Assembly (NCBI GenBank): GCA_973895155.1 | Contig: OZ316892.1 | Span: 3,720,001-3,784,000 of the forward strand | From: Marsupella aquatica | Lineage: Eukaryota > Marchantiophyta | Length of the DNA: 64,000 bases | Direction of reading: 5' to 3' | In this document: piece by piece, positions 12,387 to 27,650 of the stretch | How positions within the stretch are numbered: the stretch's first letter is position 1 | Layout: every line of letters begins with the position of its first letter | The notes under the pieces: generated by a model | The model's input: only the letters and a program-made list of their open reading frames with translations | What the model was told of the DNA's origin: nothing | The model's database searches: none | Position numbers and translations under genes: made by a program

Positions 12387-13679
12387 TAAAAAAGAAATTG
12401 TTGGGGATCTCAACAATCGCTAGACAGTAGAGAATTCGTCTCTTCGTTACAATTTCTAGCTCCCACAAACGAATCGTATCTGGATTCTACCTGCAAAATG
12501 ACAACAAATAGAGCCTCGTACTCAGTCATTCACGTACCAACCTCAAGATACGAACTTGACATAATTGAATGTCCCCCTCACCTCCTTCCATCACGCTCCC
12601 ATGAAAGGCTAGTGCTATACTGTAATATCTTCAGATGACCATCCCACTGAAACCCTACTGCGCATACAGCTCGATGAAGCCCGCTAGTAGGCAATCTGAA
12701 GGGTCATGAAACCAAGATCCAGCTCATGACGATTTCTCTGCCTTCAACCCACACACTACTACCAACCAACCATTGATAGCCACACCACGACCACAATCGA
12801 AACCAAAGCGAATTATCTTCGCCATCAGCATCGACCAAACAGCATCGACCAAACGACACAAACCTCTTCTGTACAGTCCTCTGCGACACACCACTCCAAA
12901 TGGCCCGCCAATTCTTTTCAGTGACAAGTGGATTATTCGTCCGTCTCACCTCAACCTGTGCCAAATGTGCAGATTCTCGCAGCTGCGTTTGATTCAAAGA
13001 CTTGCTTCTTCTTTCGTGCCAAAACGAACCAAAGGCTGAAAGGCATTGACGTTATATTCCGTCGATCATGATTATCCAGAGTGCAAACCGTGGACAGCCG
13101 GTCGATGCACTGCGAGCTCGGGAGCTGGGCCTTGCATGCCCACCAGTCCAGCTACGTAAGGAGCAGATTGAATACTCATAGCTCGATTCTAGATCTCTAT
13201 CGATAGGTCTAGTACTCTGGACGTCGGCCCGAGCTTTGGCGTCGCGAATCGCCATGCTTTGCCAGACGGTCTCCCACGTCGATGGAGCTGCTGGTCAGAA
13301 GGTTGCCATGTGTTCGAGTCGGTAACAAACAGCGCAAAGCTTCAGACGAGCTTCAAGTAATGCAAATCGGGGCCGAACACGTACTGTCAACTTACGGTGT
13401 AATAATGGCCCTTTGGCACCTGGAAGAGCCTTACCTGTAAATTGGCCCTTTGAAACCTGAAAGAGCCAAAGCTGTTAAATTACAGAAACCAATGGATGTC
13501 ATGGCATAGCTTGTACCCATGCCATCACATGGTCTTGAATCAATGGAGCACACATGGCCACCACCTGGTCTCGTGCCCATCAGAGAGGTTGGACCAGAGG
13601 CTTACCAATTCTTAGGTCTTAGTAGGGCTGAGGTAGTTGGTTTTAGGGACTCCCGTCAGGTGGTTTTAGGGACTCTCGT

Positions 13680-13830
13680 GAGGTTCTGTTTAGTGATCCT
13701 CCTATGCGGTGTATTCTAGAGCTCTACCAAGGTTCTGCTTGGTGACACTCCTATGCAGTTTATTCTAGAGCTCTACCAAGGTTCTGCTTGGTGACCCTCC
13801 TATGTGGTTTAGTCTAGAGCGCTACCAAGT
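13680..13830. repeat. Tandem repeat, about 57-bp unit, three copies
   Basis: The unit TCTAGAGCTCTACCAAGGTT with CTTGGTGACNCTCCTATG occurs three times in a row with few changes. Confidence 0.75.
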
Positions 13831-14166
13831 TTTTCAGTGTTCCGCTCAATAGGGTGTTAGCCTTCAATGCTCCTTTGTTTTGGTTACTTATAGTTCCTTG
13901 TTCCTTTTTGGATTTTGTTTGGAGACCCCTTGGCTTGTTTTCATTGGGGCCCTTTCCCCTCTTTTCCTCCCCTTCTTTGGGTTCTTTGCTTTTGGGGCCA
14001 TGTCTCCCAGTTAGTAGATTTTTGCCCTTGGACTGTGATATATATAGTTACCAATTCCCAATCACCTTCTAGAGTAAACTCAAGTCCCATGGACTACCAT
14101 GTGTAACAAAATGGTCAAAGATAACTACTACAGTACTAATTAATGTACTAGTCTTTCACCCCGATG

Positions 14167-14167
<1 letters not shown>

Positions 14168-14208
<41 letters not shown>
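14168..14208. repeat. (CT)n microsatellite
   Basis: About 20 uninterrupted CT dinucleotides. Confidence 0.95.
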
Positions 14209-14210
<2 letters not shown>

Positions 14211-14715
14211 CTTTAAGGGTATATATTTTTTGCCGTGTACTTTTTAATATTCATAACTTCTTTTGAATAGATATGATAGCTAGTGTTTCACATATAAGTT
14301 AGATTATATTAGATTTGTTTGTTTAATAGTCTAAATAAAAAACCATAGAGTTTAATGTGGATAAATTAAGATAGGTGTGTCATACATTGGACACTTATAT
14401 TATATTACAAAATGGTGAGATAAGCAGTGAAAAGCGGAATTATTGGGCCTGTACCAAGATAAATACTTACAGCCAAATTTCTAAGTGAGGCTCGCATGCA
14501 AGTTGGCTCTACGGTGGATCATTGCAACCCACCTGAATCACTGAAGGGCTACTTTTATTCACCTAGCATCTTTCCTTTGTATAAAGTTTGATTGGAAAAA
14601 CTGCCTGGTCTATAGGAGTCCCCAGGTCAGACATTGGGGTCCATCCTAGCATCAATCTCCTTGCAGAGTCATTTTTTGGGGACAATCAGATGGGACAGGG
14701 CTCCAAAGCCCTAAG

Positions 14716-14733
14716 CCCTAAACCCTAAACCCC
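14716..14733 (+). promoter_or_regulatory. Telo-box cluster upstream of RRM gene
   Basis: CCCTAAACCCTAAACCCC, about 470 bp before the start codon of the nucleolar RRM gene. The AAACCCTA telo-box is an established promoter element of plant ribosome-biogenesis and ribosomal-protein genes, often paired with TGGGCC/T site II motifs. One TGGGCT occurs at 14896. It is too short for a telomere remnant. Confidence 0.55.
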
Positions 14734-14956
14734 AATGCGTTCTCACCTTGTGGCTGTAATACGGTTTCCTGTACAACAATCTTAGGGTTTAAGCACAACC
14801 CGAAATTTTGCATGGAGTTCGCACAGAAACTGAACGAAGGAGTTTTTGCCATCTCCACTTCCCTGGTTCAAGATTTTTCCTGATGTCTTGCTTTTTGGGC
14901 TCCCTCAATCGCTCTTGCGGTCGATATCCACTCTTGCAGTCGCACTTCGTCGTGCA

Positions 14957-15058
14957 CTGGTGATGTTGTGATTCCTTATGTTCTCAAATCCTCCTTCCAC
15001 TCCTCCACTGGTGATTTTGTGATTCCTTGGGTTCTCAAACCTCCCTTCCACTCCTCGC
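14957..15058 (+). repeat. 51-bp tandem duplication in the 5' region of the RRM gene
   Basis: CTGGTGATNTTGTGATTCCTTNNGTTCTCAAANCTCCNTTCCACTCCTC is repeated twice directly, at 14957 and 15008. It lies in the presumed promoter or 5' UTR. Confidence 0.75.
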
Positions 15059-15203
15059 CATGCCTCGGGTCTCTCATCAGAGGTCCCAAAACTCCTCCTT
15101 CGTTCTGCCTCTCCTGAAATAGACTAGCCTCTGCTGCCAAGCGTTTCGTCTGTGGGATAAGGCCCGCGTTTCCCACCCCTTGCGCCGAAGTTAGGTCGCA
15201 GAG

Positions 15204-16895
15204 ATGGCAGATATTGTGATACATGATTCGGAGGCTGTGGGGGGGAAACGCAAGAAGAGGAGCAAGCAGATAGTCGAGAAGGAGGTTGTTGATTCTTCCA
15301 AGTCGAATGTCGTGTATGTCGGACGAATTCCGCATGGGTTTTACGAGAAAGAAATGAAAGGTGAGGACGTCGAAACTCGAGTGCTCTCGTTCCAGTGGTC
15401 ACCATGTTTGAGTGGTTGTGTGGTCTGTTGGCGGTGTTGGACTCACCTGTTTGCCGTCGATGCCGGCTCTCTGTTCGTTGCAGAATTTTTTGAGCAATTT
15501 GGAACCATCGCAAAGATTCGTATATCACGGAACAAGCAAGTATGACAACGTTTCAGTTGTTCCCCGGATTTTTTTAGTCTTGGCTGTAGCTCGCACAATT
15601 GTGGAGGTGCAGTACCTCTTTATTTAGGCATTGAGTCACTTCATTGTGCATCTCCGAAACTTATCGAAGGAACCGGATTTCCTGGTTTGGTGCCTAAGGT
15701 TGGAAGCAATTGCCAGCCAGAATCTAGTAATCTTTGCTAGTGCTTACTTCTATTTCCTTTTTCTGATCAACCTCTTGTTGGGGGTTCCTTTTTTTTTCCA
15801 GACAGGAAAATCAAAGCATTATGGTTTCATGCAATTCGAGGTCCCAGAGGTAAGGAGATTGCTTAATTCGTGTAATCAGGTAGCTGCTCTCAGTTTTGGA
15901 GAGTGTTTTTCCTCGTCAACTTTCTGTTGACAGGAAGATATATTTCCCTTGGTTGAAAACGCAGAAGGCGAATTTGAAATGCGCAATAGTTGTATGACTT
16001 GATTTCAATGTCTTGTCCACCGTTGTTTCAGGTAGCTGCCATTGTAGCGGAGAGTATGAATAATTACCTTCTCATGGAATCCATGCTTCAAGTGAAACTG
16101 GTGCCTCTGGAGAAGCTACATCCGAAAATGTATGCGAGGATTTCTGTCTGAAACTCCCATTCATCTTGAAATGTTTCCTCTTTTATTATGACCATGAATT
16201 TATCAGTATTTTTTCTCCAGCAGCGTTCAGTGAGGAGGTGATGAATGAAAATTTAGCATTCAGATGTTGCTTGTGGTCCTCAACATCAGTAAGTGTCTTT
16301 GAATAGGTGGGTGGGAGCAAACCGGAAATTTAAAGTACTGAAGTTTCAGGAGATGCAGAGAACGCTACATAACAAGGTATGCCAACTGCAGTTGTTTTCT
16401 AAATCTACCTATTGTGGTAGTTCTAATTTCCAGTGTCGTATGACTTCGGTTTGGTGCTATTGCTTGTATTGGCTCATACAAGTTAGTTGCACTGGCAGAG
16501 TACATGAAGAGATTCGTGAGTAACTGGTTTATGCCTTGAATACCTTTCAGGTTCGTACTCCTGCTGAGCAAAAGAAGCGGTTACACGGTTTAGTAAAGAA
16601 GGATAAGCTACGGCGTGCCAAGCTAAAAGCCGCGGGGTTTGACTTCAAATTCCCTGATATTGTGAGTGCTCCAATCTTGGTGATACTTACATGCCCTCCA
16701 CGAGTCTTTAGTGTTCAATTAGTTGTGCAGCAAGAACCAATGTATCTGTACTAGTGACAGTAACCTCGTGTTCGATTGTCCAATTGTGAAGTACTTCTTT
16801 GGTGATCCTTACGGTATGATTTTTAACTTGTTTGGGGACTGCAGACAGATTCCGCATCTGTGAGATCGAAGAAGACCAAGTTGGCCAAGGATTAG
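15204..16895 (+). CDS. Nucleolar RRM protein, NIFK/Nop15 type (7 exons)
   Basis: Predicted exons are 15204-15360, 15484-15539, 15802-15849, 16032-16129, 16307-16376, 16551-16661 and 16845-16895. All introns are GT..AG, and phases join into 196 residues ending KLAKD. A basic N-terminus (GGKRKKRSKQ) precedes one RNA-recognition motif, with RNP2 VVYVGRI and RNP1 KHYGFMQFE. The conserved family tail follows (LVPLEKLHPKMW, then a Lys/Arg-rich helix). Proteins of this family (human NIFK, yeast Nop15) act in pre-60S ribosome maturation in the nucleolus. The telo-box upstream agrees with that role. The protein is shorter than animal NIFK, lacking its long C-terminal tail, as in plant and fungal members. 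Exon joins are my reading of splice sites, not transcript evidence. Confidence 0.85.
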
Positions 16896-17854
16896 CAGAG
16901 AATTTTTTGGACGAGACAGTCGTGTATTCAGCCCTGAGCTTCTCAAGACTTTGCACCAGAGTAACAGGAAAAGATGTCGGGACGGTGGGCGGAAGGATTC
17001 CAGACCCAAGAATTTTGCGGATTGTATATTAGTGTGAGCTAGTTGGGATCAACACTCCAGACGGGGATACATCGTAGTGTAGGATAATGAAAGCCAATCC
17101 TCTGCATCTTTGGACAAGAGTGCGACCTCCCCTGTGAGGGCCTATTTTTTTTCTTTTGTTGTCCAATGGAATGAAAAATTGGAGTAGACGTTCTTTATGG
17201 CGGCTTTGAAAAGGTTGCCAATTGATTGAGCTATTTCTTTATGTTTCCTATTGTCTTTATTCCGGATCATAGTGAGGGTTGACCAAATATCAGTCACATT
17301 GGTACACAATTCATTTCTCATTTGTCATGTGATTGGCTGGCTACTTTATTTGCACCCCTTCACTGTTTTGGTCACACACTTTTGCGTCGTTGTGATTGCC
17401 GTGCGGTTTGAGTTCTATGTGCATTAGTGGGTGCCAGTATTTTGGGAATCCCTTACAAGAGTGGATCTCATCCCGGATGTGCTCAAGTCGTTTCAATCCA
17501 AGGTATTTATACAATCATTGGCCACTGTCACGAGAGCTCACCAAAGTCAATAAGTGCATCTGTCATGCGACCCGTAAACAGTGTTCTCCAACGTCGTTTG
17601 GGTTGCTGCACCCATTTCAACCCTACTAAGCAACCTTCACTTTGCTGCCCACTGCCTCGTTGATCGATCTCTAACGCACTAAAACAAGATCAGAGTTATT
17701 TCTTTCGGTTGTGATCGTTTGTATTGTGATAATCAGAGGAACTGTGAAATTGTGAAACTGTGATTTCTTTCGGTGATCGTGGAGTTGTGATAATCAGAGA
17801 AAAGTCATGAACATGAGATCCTAATCCAAGGGGGGGGACGGAGAGGAACTGAGG
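16896..17854. other. Intergenic: RRM gene 3' UTR and methyltransferase promoter
   Basis: No gene seen. A near-repeat (GTTGTGATAATCAGAG with TGATTTCTTTCGG) lies at 17700-17815, just before the next gene. The ORFs at 17396-17663 overlap in two frames and show no motif. Confidence 0.4.
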
Positions 17855-21136
<3,282 letters not shown>

Positions 21137-23865
21137 GGCTATTTTGCAGCATGCGACGTAGGTAGTAATTATGGATGATTCCCATTATAAAATAATGATA
21201 TGATATATATACGACGAGGGGCATAATCAAATGTAGTACCCACTTCGAGTTCTAATCTGTTTTTCAAGAGTTTGTAGTGTTGTAATGAAATTTAATAACA
21301 AATTTTTTTTGAAGTAATTAGCCATCTACTGCATATGTATTGGAGAGAGCCTGAAGGAGCAATCGAGTTGCGTGACCATTTTCGAATTGATATGTCAAAA
21401 GAGAGTAACGTATGTAAGGGGTTATAGAAGAGCTTCGGAGCCATAGAAACTTGGGCTAAGATGTATCAATTAATATCCACATTTCCTTTTGTTTCAAGTG
21501 AGTGTTGGGTCTAAGAACTCAATTTTCATTCATGATTAGTCCACAGGTCTAACGATTTACTTAAGAGATATCAAGAAGAACCAAAAAATGTATTTATTGT
21601 CCTAAACATGCATCGTTTTCAGGAGCTGTATATGATGGACCAGTCATGACGTTTAAGATTGCTTGGATGTAGGTTGGACAAGTCAAGTATCTGCTTGAAG
21701 TTTTAATAAAATGTACTAGACTTATAATTCTATCTTTGAGTACACAGGCTTGATGAAAGGCCAGTGGATCCACAGGTGAAGTCTCTTTGGGGGTGGGGTT
21801 GGGGCTCTGCTTTCTCAAAGAAAAACGAAGGTGCATTACGGAAAGGACTGCAACCTGCAGCTCCTGTTGGTCGTCCCATAGATCTTGCTGGCTGTGGGGA
21901 AGCTGTTTGGAAAACAAGTGAATATGCAGCATGATTTTTGTGATGTATAACAAATCCCAATAGACAACAAAAATGAGATGGTTATTCAACCTAAAGACAT
22001 GTGATGTAAATTAAACTGCCAATTGAAGACATCGAAAGGAAAGACTATACAACCTGATGATTCAGTTGAGATGTATAATAAATTCCCAAACGAAGACCAA
22101 CAAAGAGACTGTGTAACCTCTGAGCTGCTAATATTGCAAATGGATTGAACCCATTTTTTGGGGGTAATCTCAGGAACATGTTTGTGAAGATGATTGTGCA
22201 TACTGTAAAGTTTCCATGTGTTCCGTCCGTCCATATGTTTTGAATGCCCCTACAGTTTCCAGATTCGTCCAGGATTTTCCTAGGATCCTTTGCCTTGGGT
22301 TTAGGGTCAGAACCATTTTATGTTCGGAATCTGAGGAGGTTTCTGGTCTTTAGTAGCTACGAGACTTCCCCATGATCCTGGTCTTGGAGAGAACGTGGCC
22401 AATCATTCTGGGTGTCAGTTTGTATGAGATTTCTGCTACTTGACATCTGTAACTCTAGTAGCAAATTTTGATATCATTCAACTTCAACTTATCTCCATTG
22501 TCTGCAACTTTGACCAAATTCCTCACCAGATAAAGATGAATGGCTGAATAATTTAGTGCTAACTCTGTCTGGCACTTGGGTAGTCTACACTTGAAACAAG
22601 AGGAATTTTAACTCCTGGAGATACTTCTATATTCTCAAAATTTTTCCCTTAAAGTTAAATAGTAGCATGAACCAGCAAAGTACAATCTTACAAGAGACTT
22701 TTCAATTGCTAAACTACAAAGTTAGGACTATTTGACAACTTGGTATTGGCCAACACTTTGGGCTCCTGTTTCTTTTGGATGGTACCAATGTTCAGTGAAT
22801 AAAATTCCTTACATCTGCACTACTCTTGACTGCCTTTTCCGTTGTCTATATTTTTCTGAAGTACATTTAAATCCCACAACTATCGATCCATCCATTTTAA
22901 ATATAAGAGCAGGTTCTGTTCCTATGTAGCCACTACATATCCTTAGCACAGCAAGGACCGTCCCTTAGGGGTTTTACTTCCTTGAAGACGACACATCACA
23001 TCATGCCATGAAACATATCAATGATTAGTTTTATTGGTTCTAAGGAAACATTTCATACTTTTTGCAGATAACATTAGGGGCTTACATCCAATAAAGCATT
23101 AGAAAAGAGACAAGGTTCTAAAACAAAATTTCGAAATACTCCAAGAAGATAGGAGAAAATAGTAAAACCAAAACACTCAAAAAAAATGTGATTTAGGATG
23201 TTAAAGACTACAAAATGCCGCTGGTGATGGGGCTCCCTAAGGGGAGACGTCGGAGGGCTATTCCAGTCCATCAAGCTATGTGCAGGCCATCAAACCCTGG
23301 AGGGCACACAAGAATGTGCAATTTACTTTGGCACTGAGGCCCTTGGCACAGAACTTTGCCTCACACACTGTAAGCATAGTAAGTTATCCGAACCAAGGTC
23401 ACGCAATGAAGTGCAATGGAGGACACCCACCAACAATTGCAATGGGAAAGAGAAGAAAAGAAAGGAAACAAATTTTCTGAAGTAGCAGCAAGAAAGTACA
23501 ATAAGAAAAAAGGAGAAACAAGTACAAATAAAACCAAACAAAAACCAAAGAAAACAATGCTATGAACAAAGGCACCCAAAAGTACCAAAAAAATGACTGT
23601 GCTAAAGAAATACCAATAATACATACCTCCAGACCTAGCTGTGCAAGCCTCTCATGAGATATGAGAAAGACCCAAAATGCATGGTCAATTAGAAAGAAGG
23701 CCATTATAAGGAATTGTAAACTTGCCTTAAAAAAACCAGAGTTGCATTTGGGGTTGTGTTTCCAGGATCTCATCGGGGATTTCATTTTTTGAATTGTTAC
23801 TTTTCCAGATAAAGTGCCCCGATATATACGCCCTTGTTTGGTGTAGGTCAGGAACAGTTAGCTAA
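21137..23865. other. Intergenic region without recognised gene
   Basis: The 3' UTR of the methyltransferase, then AT-rich unique-looking sequence. A 128-codon hydrophobic minus-strand ORF (23399-23785) is Phe/Leu-rich because the DNA is A/C-rich, with no other sign of coding. Nothing else is supported. Confidence 0.4.
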
Positions 23866-24830
23866 AGGTATACCATGATCACTTGATTACCAATGTGTAC
23901 TGAAAGTGATATTTATAGAATTATTATAAGTATTTAAGCATTTGCAACCATGTACTGTAGATCAGGACAACAACAGGCCGGGCCACCTTGAGCAAGTTTT
24001 TGCTAGATAATCATCTAAAGAAATTAAGCTAGTTGCATTCAAAAACATTTTCATCAGACACTTCAATGTCTTCACACTACATTTAATGTGAGATTGTGTC
24101 AGTGCGAAACACTTAGTAAGGTCCTCAATCCTTAGTAAAAGTGTGTGTGACTGTGTGTGTGAAATAAAAGGGCAATTTAACAGAATTGAAATAATTATGG
24201 CTTTTGGTAATTTTGACTTATGATATGGGAAAGGTATAATAGCTCAAGGTAAGTCAGAGATGATGGTTTATGGATTATTTATAGAATTGATGCGTAGGAA
24301 AACAAATTGGTTAGATTGGAGACCTTTTGTCCTGGGATGGTGCATTCAACACAAACCTAGTGCAAAATCATCCAACACGTACTGCATAATTCTTTTACAT
24401 ACATATCATAGCCTTGTGGAATAGACCGCATAACAGCTACTATACTGTTGGGTCATAACATTCATTTATGTTATCCTCCATCATCTTCAACTTTTGTGTA
24501 CAGAAATTTGCCTCGTGTAGTTGGCTATATCCTAGCAAGTACGGGATAAATGTACTGCTATCATCCTCTTCCCATACATAGGTAGATACCTCTAGAGGCT
24601 AGGTCAGCGCTCCTAGGTACACAATATCTTATACATGTGAAACCGTTTATATATTTGATTGATGAACATGAATCCAATTACATCAAATTGGAATGGCATA
24701 AGTCAAATCTGCCGACACAATCTGAAACAAATATATCCTCATAACTTCCAAAATTATAGTACCTATTCACTCCTGGGTACGCAACTATCTAATAGCAACA
24801 GGTTTCCAAGCTAGCTAACGTTTGCCCAGT
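23866..24830 (+). repeat. Copy 1 of a low-GC dispersed repeat family
   Basis: Shares ordered blocks in the same orientation with about 38000-38960, for example AAACAAATTGGTTAGATTGGAGA and CACAAACC...AAATCATCCA. No ORF is conserved between copies, so this looks like a non-autonomous element or a duplicated non-coding segment. It ends just before F-box segment A. Confidence 0.65.
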
Positions 24831-24944
24831 TCTAGACCCTGGGCCAATCCAAGCAAGGATATGCGCAAAGCTACTCTGAACACTGACAAACCGCTGCCAA
24901 CTATTGCTCAAAGCAAAACGGGACACATGCCAAAAAAAAGGCTT

Positions 24945-26008
24945 GGCTCAACCGGAAAAGAGTGTGGGATTCTCTCCCATGCAATTTCTTTTCTATCCGT
25001 TCCAAGTCCTTTGCTTTGAAGAAGCTCGTAGCCAGATTGACGGCCTCTCACCCAACGAGCTATTGTGAGAACTTCGTTATTTACGGGGACCGCAAAATTC
25101 GGATCAATTCGGGGGTGATGGTGGGGGTCCTCTCCAAGTTCACCAGCGATATCGTCACATGAAACGGAATGCTTCAGTGCCCATAATTTGGTGTTGGTAT
25201 CTTCGACATAATCTTAGGATATCCACTTGTAGGGCTTGTCATAAGATACTTTTTGGGCTCACCGTTGACCCTCCTTGGGTCACCTGTGAAGCACATTTCT
25301 GGAACTTCGTCCGACGACAGAGGCTCAGAACTCTCTTCTAGTCTCCATGAGTCAACCACGCTCCACAAAGTGATTGAAGCGATCTGGGCACCAGTCTCCG
25401 TATCCTTGAGGCAGAAATTCATGATGTGGCTTACCTTCTGCTCGGAACTGGCAATTGACTATGCAACGCGTGTCCTCTCGTTCTGGTCCTTGACTGTTTG
25501 TGCACTCTTTCCACAGCCCTTGTCCAGTCAGATCGAAGACATAAATCTTTTCCTCTTCCTGGTCAAACATTTGTCTGATGTTCTCGTTGCCTTGCTTTTC
25601 TGTGATCCGTGTACTTTTGTGTTTGTGAGAACAAACATATAAGTTACCACTGGATGCAATCAGCTGACAAAACCTTTCGTTATCACCAGGAAGATGTGGG
25701 ATTGGAGGAAGTTCATAGAATTGTTTCTCTCTCATTGAATAGAGAGAAATTGCGTTCCTGTACGTGCAGTCATGGTGTAGCACATCATTACATTTAACTT
25801 CATTGCTGTGCTTGAGAGCTAGAAACTCTTCCCGTGAATGGGACCGAATCCTCTCATTGTAGACCTCTCGGCTTTGAATTGCCTCTTGCCAATTCGGGCT
25901 CACTGACTGCAGTTCATGAAAATCTGTCCAGCGCAACTTTGTGGCAATGTGGGTCAAAGTAACGTCGTCTGGGATCCCTGGAAGAAGCTCTTCGAGGAAA
26001 GAAGACAT
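24945..26008 (-). pseudogene. F-box/kelch-like gene, copy A, frameshifted
   Basis: From ATG 26008 the protein opens MSSFLEELLPGIPDDVTL, an F-box (Pro-Asp-Asp-Val then helices to NWQEAIQSREVYNER) of the kind that links substrate receptors to SKP1 in SCF ubiquitin ligases. A C-terminal part follows with YVFDLTGQGLWKECTN and later PRRVNGEPKKYLM. Kelch-like repeats are suspected from the GxxLYVxxG-type spacing but are weak. The first frame ends at 25352. The rest of the homologous protein (EIASITLWSV... to near 24945) lies in other frames. Copy B keeps the downstream frame open (44553-44879), so copy A has acquired indels. It may still give a truncated F-box protein of about 220 residues. Confidence 0.65.
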
Positions 26009-26243
26009 TTCTTGAGACTTCAATCCGCTGAAGAATGTCTCGCGCGATCTGGATGGGCAAATAACCTATGGAAATAATGACCACATTAAATCAGATTAGA
26101 AAAAGTCAGATAATCTCATTCGACGTATATATATTAAATGCCATCTGCCTTTCAAGCAGGTACATATAGATCGAGTGCTGCCATGCCAATCCACAACGAC
26201 ATAGAATTGAGGTTTTTGGCTAGAGTAAAGGAATTGAAATAAA

Positions 26244-26244
<1 letters not shown>

Positions 26245-26278
<34 letters not shown>
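26245..26278. repeat. (TA)n microsatellite
   Basis: About 17 TA dinucleotides, upstream of F-box copy A. Confidence 0.95.
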
Positions 26279-26281
<3 letters not shown>

Positions 26282-26799
26282 CAATAACATGCAACGGAAA
26301 AACACTGAGTGTGGCAAGATGGTATCAGAAACTGTACAGGCTAGCTAGGCCAGAATGAAAGATCAGGAATAACAAATTAGGTTTCTAACTAGCCTCCTAG
26401 CTAAATAAATGAAAGCAGTTGGACTGTTTTAGAATTAACTGAGAACAATTAAAGGAGAACAACTGCGTAGAGGTCGATCATGGAAAGGTCTTGCAGATAT
26501 GCATCACCACATATACCTAGAGATCGACTGCACCTGAATATATATTGAAGAGATGTGGAGCCTGATCTGGAGGCAAATAAGATTGGTGCCGGGATTGGTG
26601 CTTGTCCTCCAACTCTGTCAAACAACACGGTACGTTTCTGCTTGTGCACTCCTGGATCTCCAACCTTTACTCTATGTACTGGTTCCTGCTAGGAGGTAAG
26701 CACGAACTAAAACTCAAGTTTATACTACAGCTCTGAACTTGGTTAGAATATATAGGAGATGATAAGCAACGCAACGATGTGATGCTCTAGGTGGGTGGG

Positions 26800-26965
26800 C
26801 TGTCCCCGAGAGAGAGAATTGTGGGAGAGAGAGAGAATGATCGACACATAAGTCCCGAGAGAGAGCTAGAAGTGTGGGAGAGAGAGAATGACGAATAAGT
26901 CCCGAGAGAGAGCTAGAATTGAAGTGTGGGAGAGAGAGAATGACAAATAAGTCCCCAGACCCTAG
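26800..26965. repeat. Purine-rich tandem repeat
   Basis: Repeated GTGGGAGAGAGAGAATGA and CCCGAGAGAGAGCTAGAA units, three copies with variable spacing. Copy B has only one unit at 60835-60855, so the array differs between duplicates. Confidence 0.8.
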
Positions 26966-27650
26966 TTATATACTCTGATGGGGGCGGATCCAGAGGAAAA
27001 CTGATCAGAACTGATCAATGACTCAGAAAATAAGTGCATCTCCTAACCTCGTTCCCTGGACCAGGTAGTTGAAGCAAATACGAACCAATGACAGGCTGCC
27101 TGGCAACAACAGGCCGTTTATTGGGGCAGCATTTGAATTGTCAATTCCCAGGTGACACCGTGAACGTACAGCTGGTAAGACAGAGGCTTCCTAGTGAACG
27201 CAAGAAACCAGATCTGAAGGCTTTGCAAGCATTCCTGCTTTACTCGATCAGCGAGACAAGCACAGATTTCATGTTCGTGTCATAATGTCATGAAGGGCTT
27301 ACTGGCATCAGTTAGTCTTTGTTTCAATTAATAACTAGTTGCAACACCGTGTTCAGGAGCTACGTGTCCTGTCTTTCGTTAGTTATATAGTATTTGCAAG
27401 CTTCAATTAATTAGTTGCAGCAACGTACTGACTAGCTACACGAGATGCATTGTTTGCTGAGTCATTGGTCTGTTCTATCGTCCATCAATCTGCTGGAGTT
27501 TAGAATATGAGATGCGAGCCCACTATCGCTCTTCCCTCAGTTTCTCCCTCTTCCCGCCAGGCCATCCGTGGTCAGGGCCGGCAGTGACTCACCTAGTGCA
27601 TGAGTTAATCCCTGATCGAGGATAGAAGTTTTGCGATTGAGGCAGCCGTC

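Larger units (their letters stand above)
12387..14715. other. Intergenic region, cyanase 5' side to RRM gene
   Basis: Holds the cyanase 5' UTR/promoter and sequence with no credible gene. Small repeats include a twofold ATTGGCCCTTTG/GAAACCTGAAAGAGCC motif near 13400-13475, a threefold repeat of about 57 bp at 13680-13830 and a CT microsatellite at 14168-14208. ORFs at 12704-13039 overlap on both strands and show no domain. Confidence 0.4.
24893..27650. repeat. Segmental duplication, F-box segment A
   Basis: Matches segment B, which is now split over 44344-45134 and 60116-61658. The match covers the F-box gene, its upstream DNA (GAATGCCATCTGCC..., the CACCTGAATATATATTGAAGAG block) and the far flank GAGGATAGAAG...TTTTGCGATTGAGG. 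Similarity is high with small indels. Both copies carry GGGAGAGAGAGAATGAC purine repeats. Confidence 0.85.

Noticed and set aside
14716-14733. Interstitial telomere repeat
   Set aside because: Only about two and a half units; better explained as a telo-box promoter element of the nearby nucleolar gene.
23399-23785. Hydrophobic 128-codon ORF, possible membrane protein
   Set aside because: Phe/Leu/Val come from T-rich DNA; no regular helices, several overlapping frames look the same, no neighbours.
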